From an uncultured Clostridia bacterium (GTDB lineage: Bacteria; Bacillota; Clostridia; Oscillospirales; Acutalibacteraceae): DNA of 64,000 bases. The position numbers were made by a program, and so were the translations under genes. A model generated the notes under the pieces. It ran no database searches and had not been told where the DNA came from. It worked only from the letters and a program-made list of their open reading frames with translations. Below, piece by piece: positions 42,162 through 51,708 of the stretch; within the stretch, counting starts at the first letter, position 1, and every line of letters begins with the position of its first letter. The stretch lies in contig CAMCPL010000006.1 in NCBI GenBank assembly GCA_945876745.1, positions 62,001-126,000 of the forward strand. The letters run 5' to 3'.

Positions 42162-43861
42162 TGCTTTTCCTCCATAACAATTTTTCCGTCAACAATTTGA
42201 ATATGCTTGTTACAAATCTCAAGCGCCGCTTTTTTGTGCGACACGATAATGCAGGTTTTATTTTGCATTTGACGAAGGTTACTGAGAAATTCAAGCTCTG
42301 TTTCCTCGTCAAGCGCAGAGGTCGCCTCATCAAGTAGCATAATAGGTGATTTTGATAAAATTGCACGAGCTATTGCAAGTCGCTGAAGCTGACCCTCGGA
42401 AAGACCTATACCACGCTCGCCGATAACCGTTTCAAGTCCGCCGGGAAGCTCGTCCAAAAATTTATCGGCACAGGCAATACGAACAGCCTCGTTTATTTCA
42501 TCTTCGGTTGCATCGGAATTAATAAAGGTCAGATTTTCACGTATAGTTCCGGAAAGAAGGAAATTGCCCTGCGGAACAAACGTAAACAGCTTTCTTGTAT
42601 GGCAGTCAACCTGAACATCACCCTCGCTTGTATTGAGCCAAATTTTGCCGCTTTCAACATGAAATACGCCCAAAAGCAACTTTAACAGCGTTGACTTTCC
42701 TATACCGGAAATGCCCATAATAGCGACAAAATCACCTTTATTAACAGTCAGCGAGGTGTTGTCAAGAATGACATCTCTGTCATAACGGAAGGTGATGTCA
42801 TTAAACTCAATTGTTTGAAGTTTATCATAAAAATACGGTACGTTTATGTCATACTCGTTTTTCTCAAATTCATCGTTAAGAGCATCCAGTTCAATAATTC
42901 TTTCGGCTGATGCAAGAACTGCAAAGTATTTTGAAAGATAACCGGACAATATTGAAAACGGTTGTTGAATTTGGTTTACAAGCTGAAGCATTGCGGTTAC
43001 GGTACCGAAGCTCATACCGTAAATCAGTCTATATGCTCCAAATCCGAGAGCAAATACATATCCTAAATTAAACACTGTGGATATACCGGCGTTTGCACAT
43101 ATACCGAAAAAGCGGCGTTTCATTTTTGCCTTATAGTTGTCCTCCATAAGCTCCTCAGCTTGAGTACAAACCTTTTCCTCAGCTGCAAAGGATTTTATTA
43201 CAAGAAGCGAGGTCAATACCTCCTGAATAAACGAACGTACCTTTCCCTCCGTTTCTTGAACGCTTTTATGAAGTTTTTTCAAAACGCCTCTGAATGAAAC
43301 GGTAAACAGGAAAATAAGTATTCCGCCTACAACGAAAACTATGGCGAAAAGTTTGTCTATAATAACAAGATAAATAAAGGCGCTCACAATTTTCACAATA
43401 TAGTACACGGTATTGGGAAGAATGGTTGTAAATCCTTCGGATATGGTCGTAACGTCGCTTGTCATACGGTTTTGAATTTCACCCGTATGATATTTTGTTA
43501 CAGCGGAATAATCCTTTTTTATTACGGAATTGAGGATATAAGACCTTAAAGTTACTTCAATTCTGCCTTTACATCTGTCTGAAAAGCTCGCCGACAAAAG
43601 ATGGAGCACAAGCTGAAACATTATAAGCATTAAAAATAATCCAGCGTTATATAAGACCTTTTCAAAGGAGTGATCCTCTGTTGCGGCATTGATAATGCGC
43701 TTTGAAAAATCGGCATACAAAACCGTCATTATCGCATTAACCATATTTGCAAAAACGAGAACTGCCACCTGCCACTTTTCTTTATGAAAGGTTCCGATCA
43801 TCCATTTCAGCGTTTTTAGATCTGATTTGGAAAACTTCCTTTTTACATTTACTTCGCTCAC
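42158..43861 (-). CDS. ABC exporter, fused permease and ATPase
   Basis: The 567-residue protein has six membrane segments and then an ATPase with Walker A GISGIGKST, Walker B IMLLDEATSALDEET and switch histidine in IIVSHKKA. The signature reads LSEGQLQRLAIARA, a mild departure from LSGGQ. The architecture is that of homodimeric lipid, peptide or drug exporters. It overlaps the S26-type peptidase by 4 bases, a pairing seen in peptide export and maturation loci. No C39 peptidase domain is present, and no precursor peptide was found next to it. Confidence 0.88.
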   Translation of the reverse strand: MSEVNVKRKFSKSDLKTLKWMIGTFHKEKWQVAVLVFANMVNAIMTVLYADFSKRIINAATEDHSFEKVLYNAGLFLMLIMFQLVLHLLSASFSDRCKGRIEVTLRSYILNSVIKKDYSAVTKYHTGEIQNRMTSDVTTISEGFTTILPNTVYYIVKIVSAFIYLVIIDKLFAIVFVVGGILIFLFTVSFRGVLKKLHKSVQETEGKVRSFIQEVLTSLLVIKSFAAEEKVCTQAEELMEDNYKAKMKRRFFGICANAGISTVFNLGYVFALGFGAYRLIYGMSFGTVTAMLQLVNQIQQPFSILSGYLSKYFAVLASAERIIELDALNDEFEKNEYDINVPYFYDKLQTIEFNDITFRYDRDVILDNTSLTVNKGDFVAIMGISGIGKSTLLKLLLGVFHVESGKIWLNTSEGDVQVDCHTRKLFTFVPQGNFLLSGTIRENLTFINSDATEDEINEAVRIACADKFLDELPGGLETVIGERGIGLSEGQLQRLAIARAILSKSPIMLLDEATSALDEETELEFLSNLRQMQNKTCIIVSHKKAALEICNKHIQIVDGKIVMEEKQ

Positions 43862-44316
43862 TTTTTTATCCTCTTCAATATATGATTTTCAAACCAAACA
43901 ATACACCTGTTTATGAACATTGTGACAGGTCTTATCGGCATTAGCGCAACCCAAAGCCTTGAGTAAAATCTGTATAGTTTATTATTGTCGCAGTCGATAT
44001 AGCGCTTACCCTTTTTGTAGTAGCCGACAAGTCTGCCGCAAATCATATCGTCGGTTACATATTCACGCATTTTCAGGTTATCGCCTACGATTATGTAATG
44101 GTCGGGATGAACCTCAACAACACGGTGCATAACATATTTTCCCGTTTTAAGCTGATAAACGGCAACGTCATATTTCTTTAGACGCTCGGTGTTTTTAACA
44201 ATAATGATATTATCTCTTTGCTGATGAATCATAGGCCGCATAGACGTACCCATTGTAAGACCTGTATACTTCCCTGTTTTTTCAAGACATTCTCTTATAG
44301 ATGTAAATTCTTCCAT
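43858..44316 (-). CDS. S24/S26-family (signal-peptidase-like) peptidase
   Basis: The 152-residue protein has the catalytic serine motif GTSMRPMI (about residue 24), then YDVAVYQLKTGKYVMHRVVEV with the S26B-type HRV in place of the usual lysine, and the IIVGDN box: the layout of SipW-like signal peptidases and related S24 peptidases. There is no clear N-terminal membrane anchor; the hydrophobic segment is near the C terminus (WVALMPIRPVTMFINR). It may process a peptide exported by the adjoining ABC transporter, by inference. GGGTGAT precedes the ATG. Confidence 0.78.
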   Translation of the reverse strand: MEEFTSIRECLEKTGKYTGLTMGTSMRPMIHQQRDNIIIVKNTERLKKYDVAVYQLKTGKYVMHRVVEVHPDHYIIVGDNLKMREYVTDDMICGRLVGYYKKGKRYIDCDNNKLYRFYSRLWVALMPIRPVTMFINRCIVWFENHILKRIKK

Positions 44317-44325
44317 ATCATCACC

Positions 44326-44799
44326 CTATTTCCTGTCAACTAATACAACGGCATGGGCGCTAATGCCCTCCTGTCTGCCTGTAAAGCCCAGCTTTTCCTC
44401 GGTAGTTGCCTTTACGCTTACGCAATCAACATCAATCGAGCACGCCGAAGCGATATTTTTTCTCATATCAAAAATATAATCTTTCATTTTCGGCTTCTGC
44501 GCAATGATTGTAGAGTCGATATTTTCAACATAATATCCGGCATTATTTATTCTCTCAACCACCGCTTTGAGCAGTTCAAGAGAATCTGCACCCCTCCATT
44601 TTTCATCGGTATCCGGGAACATTCCTCCGATATCGCCCATAGCGCACGCTCCCAAAATCGCGTCGCTTATTGCGTGAAGCAAAACATCTGCGTCGCTGTG
44701 TCCCAAAAGTCCGAGTGTGTGAGGTATTTCAACGCCGCCTATAATCAGCTTTCTTCCCTCGACTAATTTATGTACGTCATATCCGTGACCGATTCTCAT
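44326..44799 (-). CDS. ispF: 2-C-methyl-D-erythritol 2,4-cyclodiphosphate synthase
   Basis: The 157-residue zinc enzyme of the MEP pathway carries [37 protein letters not shown] (metal-binding Asp and His residues), DIGGMFPD and [18 protein letters not shown]. It overlaps ispD by 4 bases. Confidence 0.97.
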   Translation of the reverse strand: MRIGHGYDVHKLVEGRKLIIGGVEIPHTLGLLGHSDADVLLHAISDAILGACAMGDIGGMFPDTDEKWRGADSLELLKAVVERINNAGYYVENIDSTIIAQKPKMKDYIFDMRKNIASACSIDVDCVSVKATTEEKLGFTGRQEGISAHAVVLVDRK

Positions 44800-45473
44800 A
44801 GCAAGCCCTCATTTTTCAGTAAATTTTCGGCAAGTGCAATATCGTCGGGAGTAGTTATTTTTATATTTGAATAGCTCCCCTCAACCATTTTCACCTTACC
44901 GCCGCAAAGCTCAACGAGCTGGCAGTCATCGGTAAAATCCAAGCCCTGCTCATCAGCTTTTTGCATTGCGTTTTTATATAGCTCAAAATCGAATATCTGC
45001 GGAGTCTGTACCGCAAAAAGCGTTGACCTGTCGGGTGTCGACTCAACAAAGCCCTGTTTGTCAACAATCTTTATTGTATCTTTTACGAATACTCCGACAG
45101 CTGCAGCCGAAAATTCCTCGGCGGCACGAATTGTTTTTTCTATATCCTCACATTTTATCAGCGGTCTTGCACCGTCATGAATGACAATCAAATGAGCGTC
45201 GTCCACAGTTTCAACCGCATTTTTTACGCTTTGCTGACGTGTTGCACCGCCTATGACAAACGAAATTCGCTCGTCAGTCAAAAGCTCGCTGTAAATATCG
45301 ATATCCTGCGCTCTTGCAACAACGATTATTTCGTCTATATCGCTGACAGACAAAAACGCTTCAACACTTCTTTCGATAACGGTTTTTGAGCCGATTTCCA
45401 AAAGCAGCTTACTTTTTTCGGATTTCATTCGTGTGCCGTTTCCCGCACCGAGAATTATTGCAACATTACTCAA
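44796..45473 (-). CDS. ispD: 2-C-methyl-D-erythritol 4-phosphate cytidylyltransferase
   Basis: The 225-residue enzyme transfers CMP to MEP. It shows the nucleotide-binding [22 protein letters not shown], the HDGARPLI motif, [11 protein letters not shown] and the C-terminal [13 protein letters not shown]. It overlaps rqcH by 8 bases and ispF by 4. ispG and dxr lie 23 kb away in another run. Confidence 0.96.
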   Translation of the reverse strand: MSNVAIILGAGNGTRMKSEKSKLLLEIGSKTVIERSVEAFLSVSDIDEIIVVARAQDIDIYSELLTDERISFVIGGATRQQSVKNAVETVDDAHLIVIHDGARPLIKCEDIEKTIRAAEEFSAAAVGVFVKDTIKIVDKQGFVESTPDRSTLFAVQTPQIFDFELYKNAMQKADEQGLDFTDDCQLVELCGGKVKMVEGSYSNIKITTPDDIALAENLLKNEGLL

Positions 45474-47148
45474 TTTCTTTAACCTCTGCTAATTCTTCAT
45501 CATTCGGAGTTACATATTCCGTATTATAGTGGTCATAAATAACCATTCCCGGCTTCGCGCCGTTTGGCTTATGAACATTTTTTACGATAGTATAATCGAC
45601 CGCAACATTGGACGAGGCGCTCGCCTTTGAGTTTTGGGTGGCAAGCATTGCAGCTTGACGGATAGCCCTATCTGTAAAGGGTTTATCCTTTACAGCTTCA
45701 ATTATGACATGTGAGCCCGGAGTGTCCTTTGTATGAAGCCACAAATCGTAATTTTTTGCAGTCTTTAGGGTGAGCAAATCATTTTGAACATTATTCCTGC
45801 CGACGTAGATAACAAATCCCTCGTCGGTGATATATTTTTTAGGTTTCAGCTTTTGCTGATTCTTATTTTTCTGCGGTGCTTTTGAAAGGAAGCCGCTTAT
45901 ACGAAGCTCGTTGCGAATAGCCGAAATTTCCAAATGGGTATTGGCTCTTGTAAGCTCGTCGATAACTGTATCAAGATAGCTCGCTTCATCATCAGCCTGC
46001 TTAATAAATTCTCTTAATTTTTGCTCGGCAACCTGCTTTTTCCTGTATTCCTTATAGTATTTTTGAGCGTTTTGGGACGGCGTAAGCGTTGGGTCGGCAG
46101 GTATGCGAACGATATTATTGTTGTCGTAAAAATTCTCTAAATCGTAAAACAGCGAGCCTTTTTCAAGCAAATAAAGGTTTGCATTTATTAAGTCGCCGTA
46201 GATTTTCAGCCTTTGCATATCGGCACATTCGTCAAGCTCTCTTTGACGGTTGAGCGACTTTCTTATTGCTCTTTCTTTGAGCGTTTGGAGATGATGAAAC
46301 AGGTCGTTTGACATCTGCTTTATGCGTTCAAGTCTCACCTGCTCAAAGAAAAAATAGTCGATAAGCTCGCAAAATGTATCAAAGGTTTTATAGGTGCAAA
46401 GCTCGCCGAACTGCTTTGGAACGAAGAATGTAAAGTCCTTCGGCTTGTCAAGAATAACGGCTGTCGGCTGAGGATTCGCAATATAATTCTTCAATCCCGA
46501 CAGGCTCAAATCAAATTCAATCTCATTTGCAACAATCGGCGAAATGCCCTGAATGACCTTTCCTGCGGCTTTTCCTCTCGTTGTATTCAGCTCTTTCATT
46601 TTTGCTTCGATTTCGGGAATTGAGGCTTGCAGAATATTGAGCTTGTCCTGCTTTGGCGGAGCGCAATATTTCATTCCCGGTAGTATTTCACGCACGGAGG
46701 ATTTTGTTTCGTCAATGCGTTTTACACATTCGACTATCCTGTTTTCGCTATTGACGAGAATTATGTTGCTGTACTTGCCCATAATCTCGATAATCAAACG
46801 ATATTCGACAGGGTCGCCCAAATCGTCTCTTGCGTCAAAAACAAGAGTAAGTATTCTTTCAAAGCCGTCTTGAGTAAGTGCCGTCAGCCTTGCACCGCAA
46901 AGCAGCTTACGAAGCAGCATTGTAAGCATCGGGGGCTTCTTCGGATTTTCGATATATTGGTTAGTAAGCTGTATCCTTGCACTGTCTGCCCTCGCCGACA
47001 AAAGCAGCTTTTCAACTCCGTCCAAGGTACGAAAGGTGAATAATATCTCCTCCTTTGACGGCTGATAAATCTTATCCACTCTGCTGCCGAGAATTTTATT
47101 TTCTATTTCATTTTTGGTAAGATAAAGAAATATTCCGTCAAATGCCAT
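45466..47148 (-). CDS. rqcH: Ribosome quality control protein RqcH (NFACT/FbpA family)
   Basis: The 560-residue protein begins with the NFACT-N domain (MAFDGIFLYLTKNEIENK ... VDKIYQP), followed by helix-hairpin-helix and coiled-coil regions (about 290-420) and the NFACT-R domain (VIYVGRNNVQNDLLT, DLWLHTKDTPGSHVII). RqcH binds obstructed 50S subunits and recruits tRNA-Ala to add alanine tails. The last block is the family's most conserved motif. It was formerly called fibronectin-binding protein. It is transcribed with trmK and nif3; its partner rqcP is near the left end of the window. Confidence 0.96.
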   Translation of the reverse strand: MAFDGIFLYLTKNEIENKILGSRVDKIYQPSKEEILFTFRTLDGVEKLLLSARADSARIQLTNQYIENPKKPPMLTMLLRKLLCGARLTALTQDGFERILTLVFDARDDLGDPVEYRLIIEIMGKYSNIILVNSENRIVECVKRIDETKSSVREILPGMKYCAPPKQDKLNILQASIPEIEAKMKELNTTRGKAAGKVIQGISPIVANEIEFDLSLSGLKNYIANPQPTAVILDKPKDFTFFVPKQFGELCTYKTFDTFCELIDYFFFEQVRLERIKQMSNDLFHHLQTLKERAIRKSLNRQRELDECADMQRLKIYGDLINANLYLLEKGSLFYDLENFYDNNNIVRIPADPTLTPSQNAQKYYKEYRKKQVAEQKLREFIKQADDEASYLDTVIDELTRANTHLEISAIRNELRISGFLSKAPQKNKNQQKLKPKKYITDEGFVIYVGRNNVQNDLLTLKTAKNYDLWLHTKDTPGSHVIIEAVKDKPFTDRAIRQAAMLATQNSKASASSNVAVDYTIVKNVHKPNGAKPGMVIYDHYNTEYVTPNDEELAEVKEIE

Positions 47149-47165
47149 ACATAATCACTTTCAAA

Positions 47166-47912
47166 CTAAATTGTTTTTACTGCATTTTCCTGCTCAAAGA
47201 GTACAAATTCAACGTCCGAAAACATTTTCGACAACGCATCATACAGCGACAAAAACGGCTTATTTTCCGTTTCAAAATGTCCTGCGCTGACAACTGCAAA
47301 GCCTTGCTCGCTTGCATCGAGCATATCGTGATATTTCAAATCTCCGGTAACGAAGCAATCACTGTTTTCGCACGCCTGCTGCATAAACTCGGCGCAAGCG
47401 CCGCCACCGACTGCAACCTTCTTTATAAGTCTGTCGGTATCGGTATATCGAATACCATTGCAATCAAGACATTCACTTACATACTGTGCAAAATCATCCA
47501 TACTCATAGGGTAATCAAGCTCACCGACGGCGACGAAGCCGTTATCAAGAAAGTACACATTATCAAGACCGAGCATTTCGGCTAATTTTGTATTTATTCC
47601 GCAGGGTGCTTTATCAAAATTAGTATGCGCGCTGATACAGGCTATATCGTGATTAACAAGAGTATACACGGCGCTTCCCTTTTTGATTTCTGTTAAGGGT
47701 GAAAAAATCACGGGGTGATGGGAAATAATTAAATCGGAGCCGATACCTGCGGCAAGCTCGCTCACCTTTTTTGTTACATCAAGAGTGAGCACCGCTTTTT
47801 TAACCGGCTTTCTGTATTCGCCGAGTAAAAAACCGCTGTTGTCCCACTCCTCCTGAGTATCAAAGGGTGCTATTGAATTAATGTAGTCATAAATATTTTT
47901 TACGGTAGTCAT
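47166..47912 (-). CDS. NIF3-like dinuclear metal center protein
   Basis: The 248-residue Nif3/YqfO-family protein has metal-binding blocks WDNSGFLLG, IISHHPVIF, CISAHTNFDKAPCGIN and the C-terminal VVSAGHFETENKP. It is often labelled GTP cyclohydrolase I type 2, but the function is not settled. The trmK-nif3 pair is conserved across Firmicutes. The gene overlaps trmK by 4 bases and lies 17 bases before rqcH. It lacks the PII-like insertion found in longer members. Confidence 0.92.
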   Translation of the reverse strand: MTTVKNIYDYINSIAPFDTQEEWDNSGFLLGEYRKPVKKAVLTLDVTKKVSELAAGIGSDLIISHHPVIFSPLTEIKKGSAVYTLVNHDIACISAHTNFDKAPCGINTKLAEMLGLDNVYFLDNGFVAVGELDYPMSMDDFAQYVSECLDCNGIRYTDTDRLIKKVAVGGGACAEFMQQACENSDCFVTGDLKYHDMLDASEQGFAVVSAGHFETENKPFLSLYDALSKMFSDVEFVLFEQENAVKTI

Positions 47913-48538
47913 ATTTTTCCTTCTATTGCGCTTATTACCTTGCTGTAATCAACGCCTGATTTTTCCTTATTTTTAAGATAGACGAGCAAATGCTCAAAAT
48001 ATTCTCTATCGGAGAAATCGGATATTTCGCCGAGAAAGTAATCAACCTCGCTTTTTTCTTTTACCTCACTTGTATAATGAGCCGAAAGCACGCTGTAATG
48101 ATGATTTGAGTCGGCGACAACAATATCGTTTTCTATGCGAAAGCCGTTATTGTACAGCCATTTTCTTGCAAGTTCCGGATGAGTCATGGGATTAATTATC
48201 AAGCGGCAATGCCTGATATTATCGGCGTTTTGAAGTAATTGAGCAATGAGCTCGCCGCCCATACCGGCAATAATCACAGTATCGTATTCAACATCAATAT
48301 TTTTCAGCCCGTCGGACAAAACGCATTTTATCCTGTCATCAAGTCCGAGAGATGATATATAGCGTTTACAGGACATTAGAGGCTTTTCGTTAATATCACA
48401 GGCGATTACGCTTTTTGCAATTTGATTTTCTGCAAGATAAGCGGGAATATAGCCGTGGTCGGTGCCTACGTCAACAACGCACGCGCCCTCATTTACCATA
48501 TCGGCAACTGCCTGTAATCTGCAAGAAAGCTTTATCAT
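47909..48538 (-). CDS. trmK: tRNA (adenine(22)-N(1))-methyltransferase TrmK
   Basis: This Rossmann-fold SAM-dependent methyltransferase of about 209 residues carries ACVVDVGTDHGYIPAYL (SAM loop), IACDINEKPL, DTVIIAGMGGELIAQLL and NPMTHPELARKWL. It modifies A22 in bacterial tRNAs. The start at 48538 (MIKLSCRLQ) matches the family; the frame is open further up, but the transcription start predicted from the promoter lies only about 25 bases before this ATG. Confidence 0.93.
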   Translation of the reverse strand: MIKLSCRLQAVADMVNEGACVVDVGTDHGYIPAYLAENQIAKSVIACDINEKPLMSCKRYISSLGLDDRIKCVLSDGLKNIDVEYDTVIIAGMGGELIAQLLQNADNIRHCRLIINPMTHPELARKWLYNNGFRIENDIVVADSNHHYSVLSAHYTSEVKEKSEVDYFLGEISDFSDREYFEHLLVYLKNKEKSGVDYSKVISAIEGKI

Positions 48539-48568
48539 ATCCAACAATACCCCATAGTAATTTATCTT

Positions 48569-48597
48569 ATTATAATATAAGTTAATATTTTTTTCAA
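48569..48597 (-). promoter_or_regulatory. Promoter of the trmK-to-ppiB run
   Basis: TTGAAA (48592-48597), a 17-base spacer and a perfect TATAAT (48569-48574) on the minus strand. A TAATAT-type plus-strand -10 with TTGCAA (48605-48633) for the divergent DUF4364-like gene is also possible. Confidence 0.75.
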
Positions 48598-48666
48598 GAT
48601 TAGTTTGCAAGATAATGAAATATGTGGTAATATAAAACACATAAATAAATAAAACGAGGTGATTAT

Positions 48667-49275
48667 ATGAGTAATCAGCCGCTTGACGATATCAAAAATC
48701 AAAGCAGAAACGAAACAGATCCGAGACTGCGCTTTGACGCATTCACGGCTAATGTAAAAAACGGCGGACTCAGAAGCATAAGCTCTATTAATATGCTTGT
48801 GTCATACATTGTCGCAAACCTTAATCACAGAGTAACGCCCGAAACGATAACCCTTGCCTTGAGCGAAAGTATGCTTGCAAATCATTTTGAGGTTGCAGAC
48901 GCTTTATCAAAGCTACTTAAATCGGGAACAATCAAGCTCGACGACGAGGGCGCGCTTTATATGGACAACTCCTCTCTTGCGGAAATCGACCTGATAGAAA
49001 AGGATTTGCCGCTGACAGTCAGACAAACGAGCATTAAGGCGTGCCAAAAAATCATTGCAAAGGAAACCTTCAAAAGAGAGAATATCACCGAAATTGTTGA
49101 AACTCCTAACGGCTACAAGGTGCTTCTTACGGTAAGCGACGGAGAAACGCAGTTTATGAAGTTAGAGCTTTATGCGGTAAGTCTTACTCAAGCCGAAATA
49201 ATGAGAGACAAATTCATAACAAATCCCGTCAATGTTTACGAAACGCTGATTGAATCAATTTTTTCAAACGAATAA
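48667..49275 (+). CDS. DUF4364-like winged-helix protein
   Basis: The soluble 202-residue protein looks like the DUF4364 family: an N-terminal winged-helix-like region (about 35-100; INMLVSYIVANLNHRVTPETI, FEVADALSKLLKSGTIKLDDEG) followed by a mixed alpha/beta domain. Winged-helix folds suggest DNA binding, but no regulatory target is evident. GAGGTGA precedes the ATG. It is transcribed away from trmK. The family assignment is from memory of its general pattern and should be treated as moderate. Confidence 0.65.
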   Translation: MSNQPLDDIKNQSRNETDPRLRFDAFTANVKNGGLRSISSINMLVSYIVANLNHRVTPETITLALSESMLANHFEVADALSKLLKSGTIKLDDEGALYMDNSSLAEIDLIEKDLPLTVRQTSIKACQKIIAKETFKRENITEIVETPNGYKVLLTVSDGETQFMKLELYAVSLTQAEIMRDKFITNPVNVYETLIESIFSNE

Positions 49276-49288
49276 CCCCCGTGGGGGC

Positions 49289-49317
49289 TTGAAAAACGGT
49301 ACTTCAACAGGTAAAAT
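49289..49317 (+). promoter_or_regulatory. Promoter of the membrane-protein pair
   Basis: TTGAAA (49289-49294), a 17-base spacer and TAAAAT (49312-49317), 34 bases before the ATG. A short GC-rich dyad (CCCCC-gt-GGGGG) precedes it but lacks a T tract. Confidence 0.6.
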
Positions 49318-49350
49318 ATTACCGTAAATTAACATAAAGGAGGAATGGCT

Positions 49351-49764
49351 ATGGCATGCTTTGCCGTACCTGCCGCAGAGGCAATTATAGTTACAACAGC
49401 TTATTTTGTTGCAAAAAGAAAGGAGCAAAAATTACAGGCTCCGACTCTTTCGGGCGAAAACACATTAAAGACACAGGAAACAAAAATCACTTGGTCAAAG
49501 AGACTGAGCTGGCTTATGGGACTTCTTTGGGGCGGCGTTGCTCTTTTGGCATTTGAGCACTTCTGGCATGGAGAAATTGTTGCGTATCCGCCGTTCCTAT
49601 CGGCTATGGCAACGCCTGAGGATACATCGCAGATGCTCTACGAAATGGCAACCGTCGGCGTATCAATGGCAGCTTTAGTAACTGCATTTTGGGGCGCAAT
49701 TTGTGCATTTGCTCAGGTTAAGTTCAAAAAGGCACGCTCAACCGTCGCAAAGGACGAAGCATAA
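49351..49764 (+). CDS. Membrane protein of unknown function, first of pair
   Basis: About 137 residues with three predicted membrane segments: residues of about 3-20 (FAVPAAEAIIVTTAYFVA), about 51-70 (LSWLMGLLWGGVALLAFEHF) and about 98-124. A basic loop follows the first segment and the tail is charged. I do not recognise the family. The second ATG (49351) was chosen, 7 bases after AAAGGAGG; the ATG at 49345 is too close to it. It is followed 3 bases later by another three-segment membrane protein, so the two probably form a complex. Confidence 0.75.
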   Translation: MACFAVPAAEAIIVTTAYFVAKRKEQKLQAPTLSGENTLKTQETKITWSKRLSWLMGLLWGGVALLAFEHFWHGEIVAYPPFLSAMATPEDTSQMLYEMATVGVSMAALVTAFWGAICAFAQVKFKKARSTVAKDEA

Positions 49765-49767
49765 AAT

Positions 49768-50079
49768 ATGACGTTGCTTATTACTCTTATTGCGGCTGTT
49801 TGTGCAACGCTTGTTTGGTATTTTAATTCAAACAGAGACAATTACAAATTAGGCACACTCAGTCTTATGTACTGGGGTGCGGGGCTTATGTGGTTTGTTG
49901 ACTTCGTATTTGAATATGCCGAGCTGAAGGCGGATTATTTTGTTCAGGAATTTGCCGACATTCTAAACGATTCATTGCTTGGAATAACTGTTGTAGCTCT
50001 CGGTTTAATAATTTGGGTTGCAATTTTGATAATCAAAGACCCGAACAAGGTTATCGAAAAAAAGCTTACTAAAAACTAA
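49768..50079 (+). CDS. Membrane protein of unknown function, second of pair
   Basis: The 103-residue protein has three hydrophobic segments: about 1-19 (MTLLITLIAAVCATLVWYF), about 28-48 (GTLSLMYWGAGLMWFVDFVF) and about 70-90 (LLGITVVALGLIIWVAILII), with a Lys-rich cytoplasmic tail. Its spacing of 3 bases from the preceding gene indicates co-translation. No known motif was seen. A bidirectional terminator separates it from pstB. Confidence 0.75.
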   Translation: MTLLITLIAAVCATLVWYFNSNRDNYKLGTLSLMYWGAGLMWFVDFVFEYAELKADYFVQEFADILNDSLLGITVVALGLIIWVAILIIKDPNKVIEKKLTKN

Positions 50080-50083
50080 ACAG

Positions 50084-50117
50084 TAAAAAAAGGGGTTCGT
50101 AAAGAATCCCCTTTTTA
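50084..50117. terminator. Bidirectional terminator between membrane pair and pst operon
   Basis: AAAAAAAGGGGTTC and GAATCCCCTTTTT pair with one bulged T over a short loop, with A and T runs on both sides. It serves both converging transcripts. Confidence 0.85.
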
Positions 50118-50118
50118 T

Positions 50119-50874
50119 TTATCCGAATTTACCGGATATATATTCCTCTGTGCGAGCGTCGTTCGGATTTGAAAACATCATTGAAGTTTTACCGAATTCA
50201 ACAAGCTCACCCAAAAGAAAGAATGCAGTATTGTCCGATATTCTTGCCGCCTGTTGCATATTGTGAGTAACGATTATTATGGTATATTTTTCTTTCAGCT
50301 TCAAAACAAGTTCTTCGATTTTGAAGGTTGATATTGGGTCAAGCGCAGAGGTCGGTTCATCCATAAGTAAAACCTTTGGCTCAACGGCAAGTGCACGGGC
50401 AATACACAGTCTTTGCTGCTGACCGCCGGAAAGTCCAAGTGCATTTTTCTTCAATCTATCCTTAACTTCATCCCAAATTGCCGCACTTTTCAACGACCTT
50501 TCAACAATTTCATCCAAACGGTTTTTGTTTTTTATGCCGTGAGTTCGAGGACCGTAAGCGACATTGTCATAAATACTCATAGGGAACGGATTAGGCTTTT
50601 GAAACACCATTCCGATATCACGACGAAGCTCATTTACATCAAGGTCTTTTTTGAAAACGCTTGTGCCGTTATACTTTATATCTCCCTGCGTTTTTACTGT
50701 CGGAATGAGGTCGTTCATACGATTTATGCTTTTAAGACAAGTTGATTTTCCGCATCCTGACGGTCCTATCAATGCAGTAATTTCGTTATCAGAAACGCTC
50801 AAATCAATATTTTTTAGTGCCTGCGTTTCACCGTACCAAAGGCTGAAGTTCTCAATTTTTATTATTTCGCTCAT
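50119..50874 (-). CDS. pstB: Phosphate ABC transporter ATPase PstB
   Basis: The 251-residue ATPase has Walker [16 protein letters not shown], the Pst-type [13 protein letters not shown] segment, signature [14 protein letters not shown], Walker [17 protein letters not shown] and switch histidine in [15 protein letters not shown]. It powers high-affinity phosphate uptake. It overlaps pstA by 4 bases and is the last gene of the operon; no phoU follows within the window. Confidence 0.98.
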   Translation of the reverse strand: MSEIIKIENFSLWYGETQALKNIDLSVSDNEITALIGPSGCGKSTCLKSINRMNDLIPTVKTQGDIKYNGTSVFKKDLDVNELRRDIGMVFQKPNPFPMSIYDNVAYGPRTHGIKNKNRLDEIVERSLKSAAIWDEVKDRLKKNALGLSGGQQQRLCIARALAVEPKVLLMDEPTSALDPISTFKIEELVLKLKEKYTIIIVTHNMQQAARISDNTAFFLLGELVEFGKTSMMFSNPNDARTEEYISGKFG

Positions 50875-51707
50875 AGGCTTCTCCTTTTTTCAAAATATTT
50901 TCCTACCATATCAGCCGAAAAATTAATAATTAATGTCAAAATTATAAGGATTGCCGCTATAGCAAATGCAACGCCAAATTCTCCCTCCTCCTTTGCGTAG
51001 ACGTACAGCGCAACAGTGAGAGTTGCACCGGGACTTACCAAAGCAGAAGCGACGCCGTCGATTATATGTGCAAATCCTGCTGTAAAAAGCAATGCGGCGG
51101 ATTCACTCAAAACCCTGCCTACCGACAAAATACAGCCTGTAATGATTCCGTCAACACAATTCGGTAAAACGACGGTTCTGATTACTCTCCATTTTCCCGC
51201 TCCCAAACCAAAAGCACCCTCTCTCAAGCTTTGGGGTACAGTTTTCAAGCTTTCCTGAGTTGTACGCATTATAGTAGGCAGATTCATTATAACAAGTGTA
51301 AGCGCTCCGGCAAGCAAGCATGTTCCGAAATTATTCGAGAACAACAGCATTCCTACAAGACCGAAAATAACAGACGGAATACCGGATAGTATCTCGCAAG
51401 CATATTCAATTGCCATAGAAACTTTCTTATTCTTTGCGTATTCGGTGAGATAAATTGCCGCGCCGACGCCAAGCGGCAGGACTAAAACTATCGTTGCTAA
51501 AACGATATAAACAGTATTCAGTATATCGGGTAAAATACCTATTTTCCCTGATATGTAGCTGGGCTTTGTAGTAAGAAATTCCCACGAAATGTTGGGAATG
51601 CCCTTAACGAAAACATATCCCAAAAGGAAAAACAACAACGCCGCTGTAACAAAAATACTAATAAGCATTAATACTTTCATAAGAACGATATATATTTTTC
51701 TTTTCAT
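50871..51707 (-). CDS. pstA: Phosphate ABC transporter permease PstA
   Basis: The 278-residue membrane protein has six segments and the inner-membrane-transport (EAA) loop in [37 protein letters not shown] is a Pst permease hallmark. It lies 1 base after pstC. Confidence 0.96.
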   Translation of the reverse strand: MKRKIYIVLMKVLMLISIFVTAALLFFLLGYVFVKGIPNISWEFLTTKPSYISGKIGILPDILNTVYIVLATIVLVLPLGVGAAIYLTEYAKNKKVSMAIEYACEILSGIPSVIFGLVGMLLFSNNFGTCLLAGALTLVIMNLPTIMRTTQESLKTVPQSLREGAFGLGAGKWRVIRTVVLPNCVDGIITGCILSVGRVLSESAALLFTAGFAHIIDGVASALVSPGATLTVALYVYAKEEGEFGVAFAIAAILIILTLIINFSADMVGKYFEKRRSL

Positions 51708-51708
51708 A

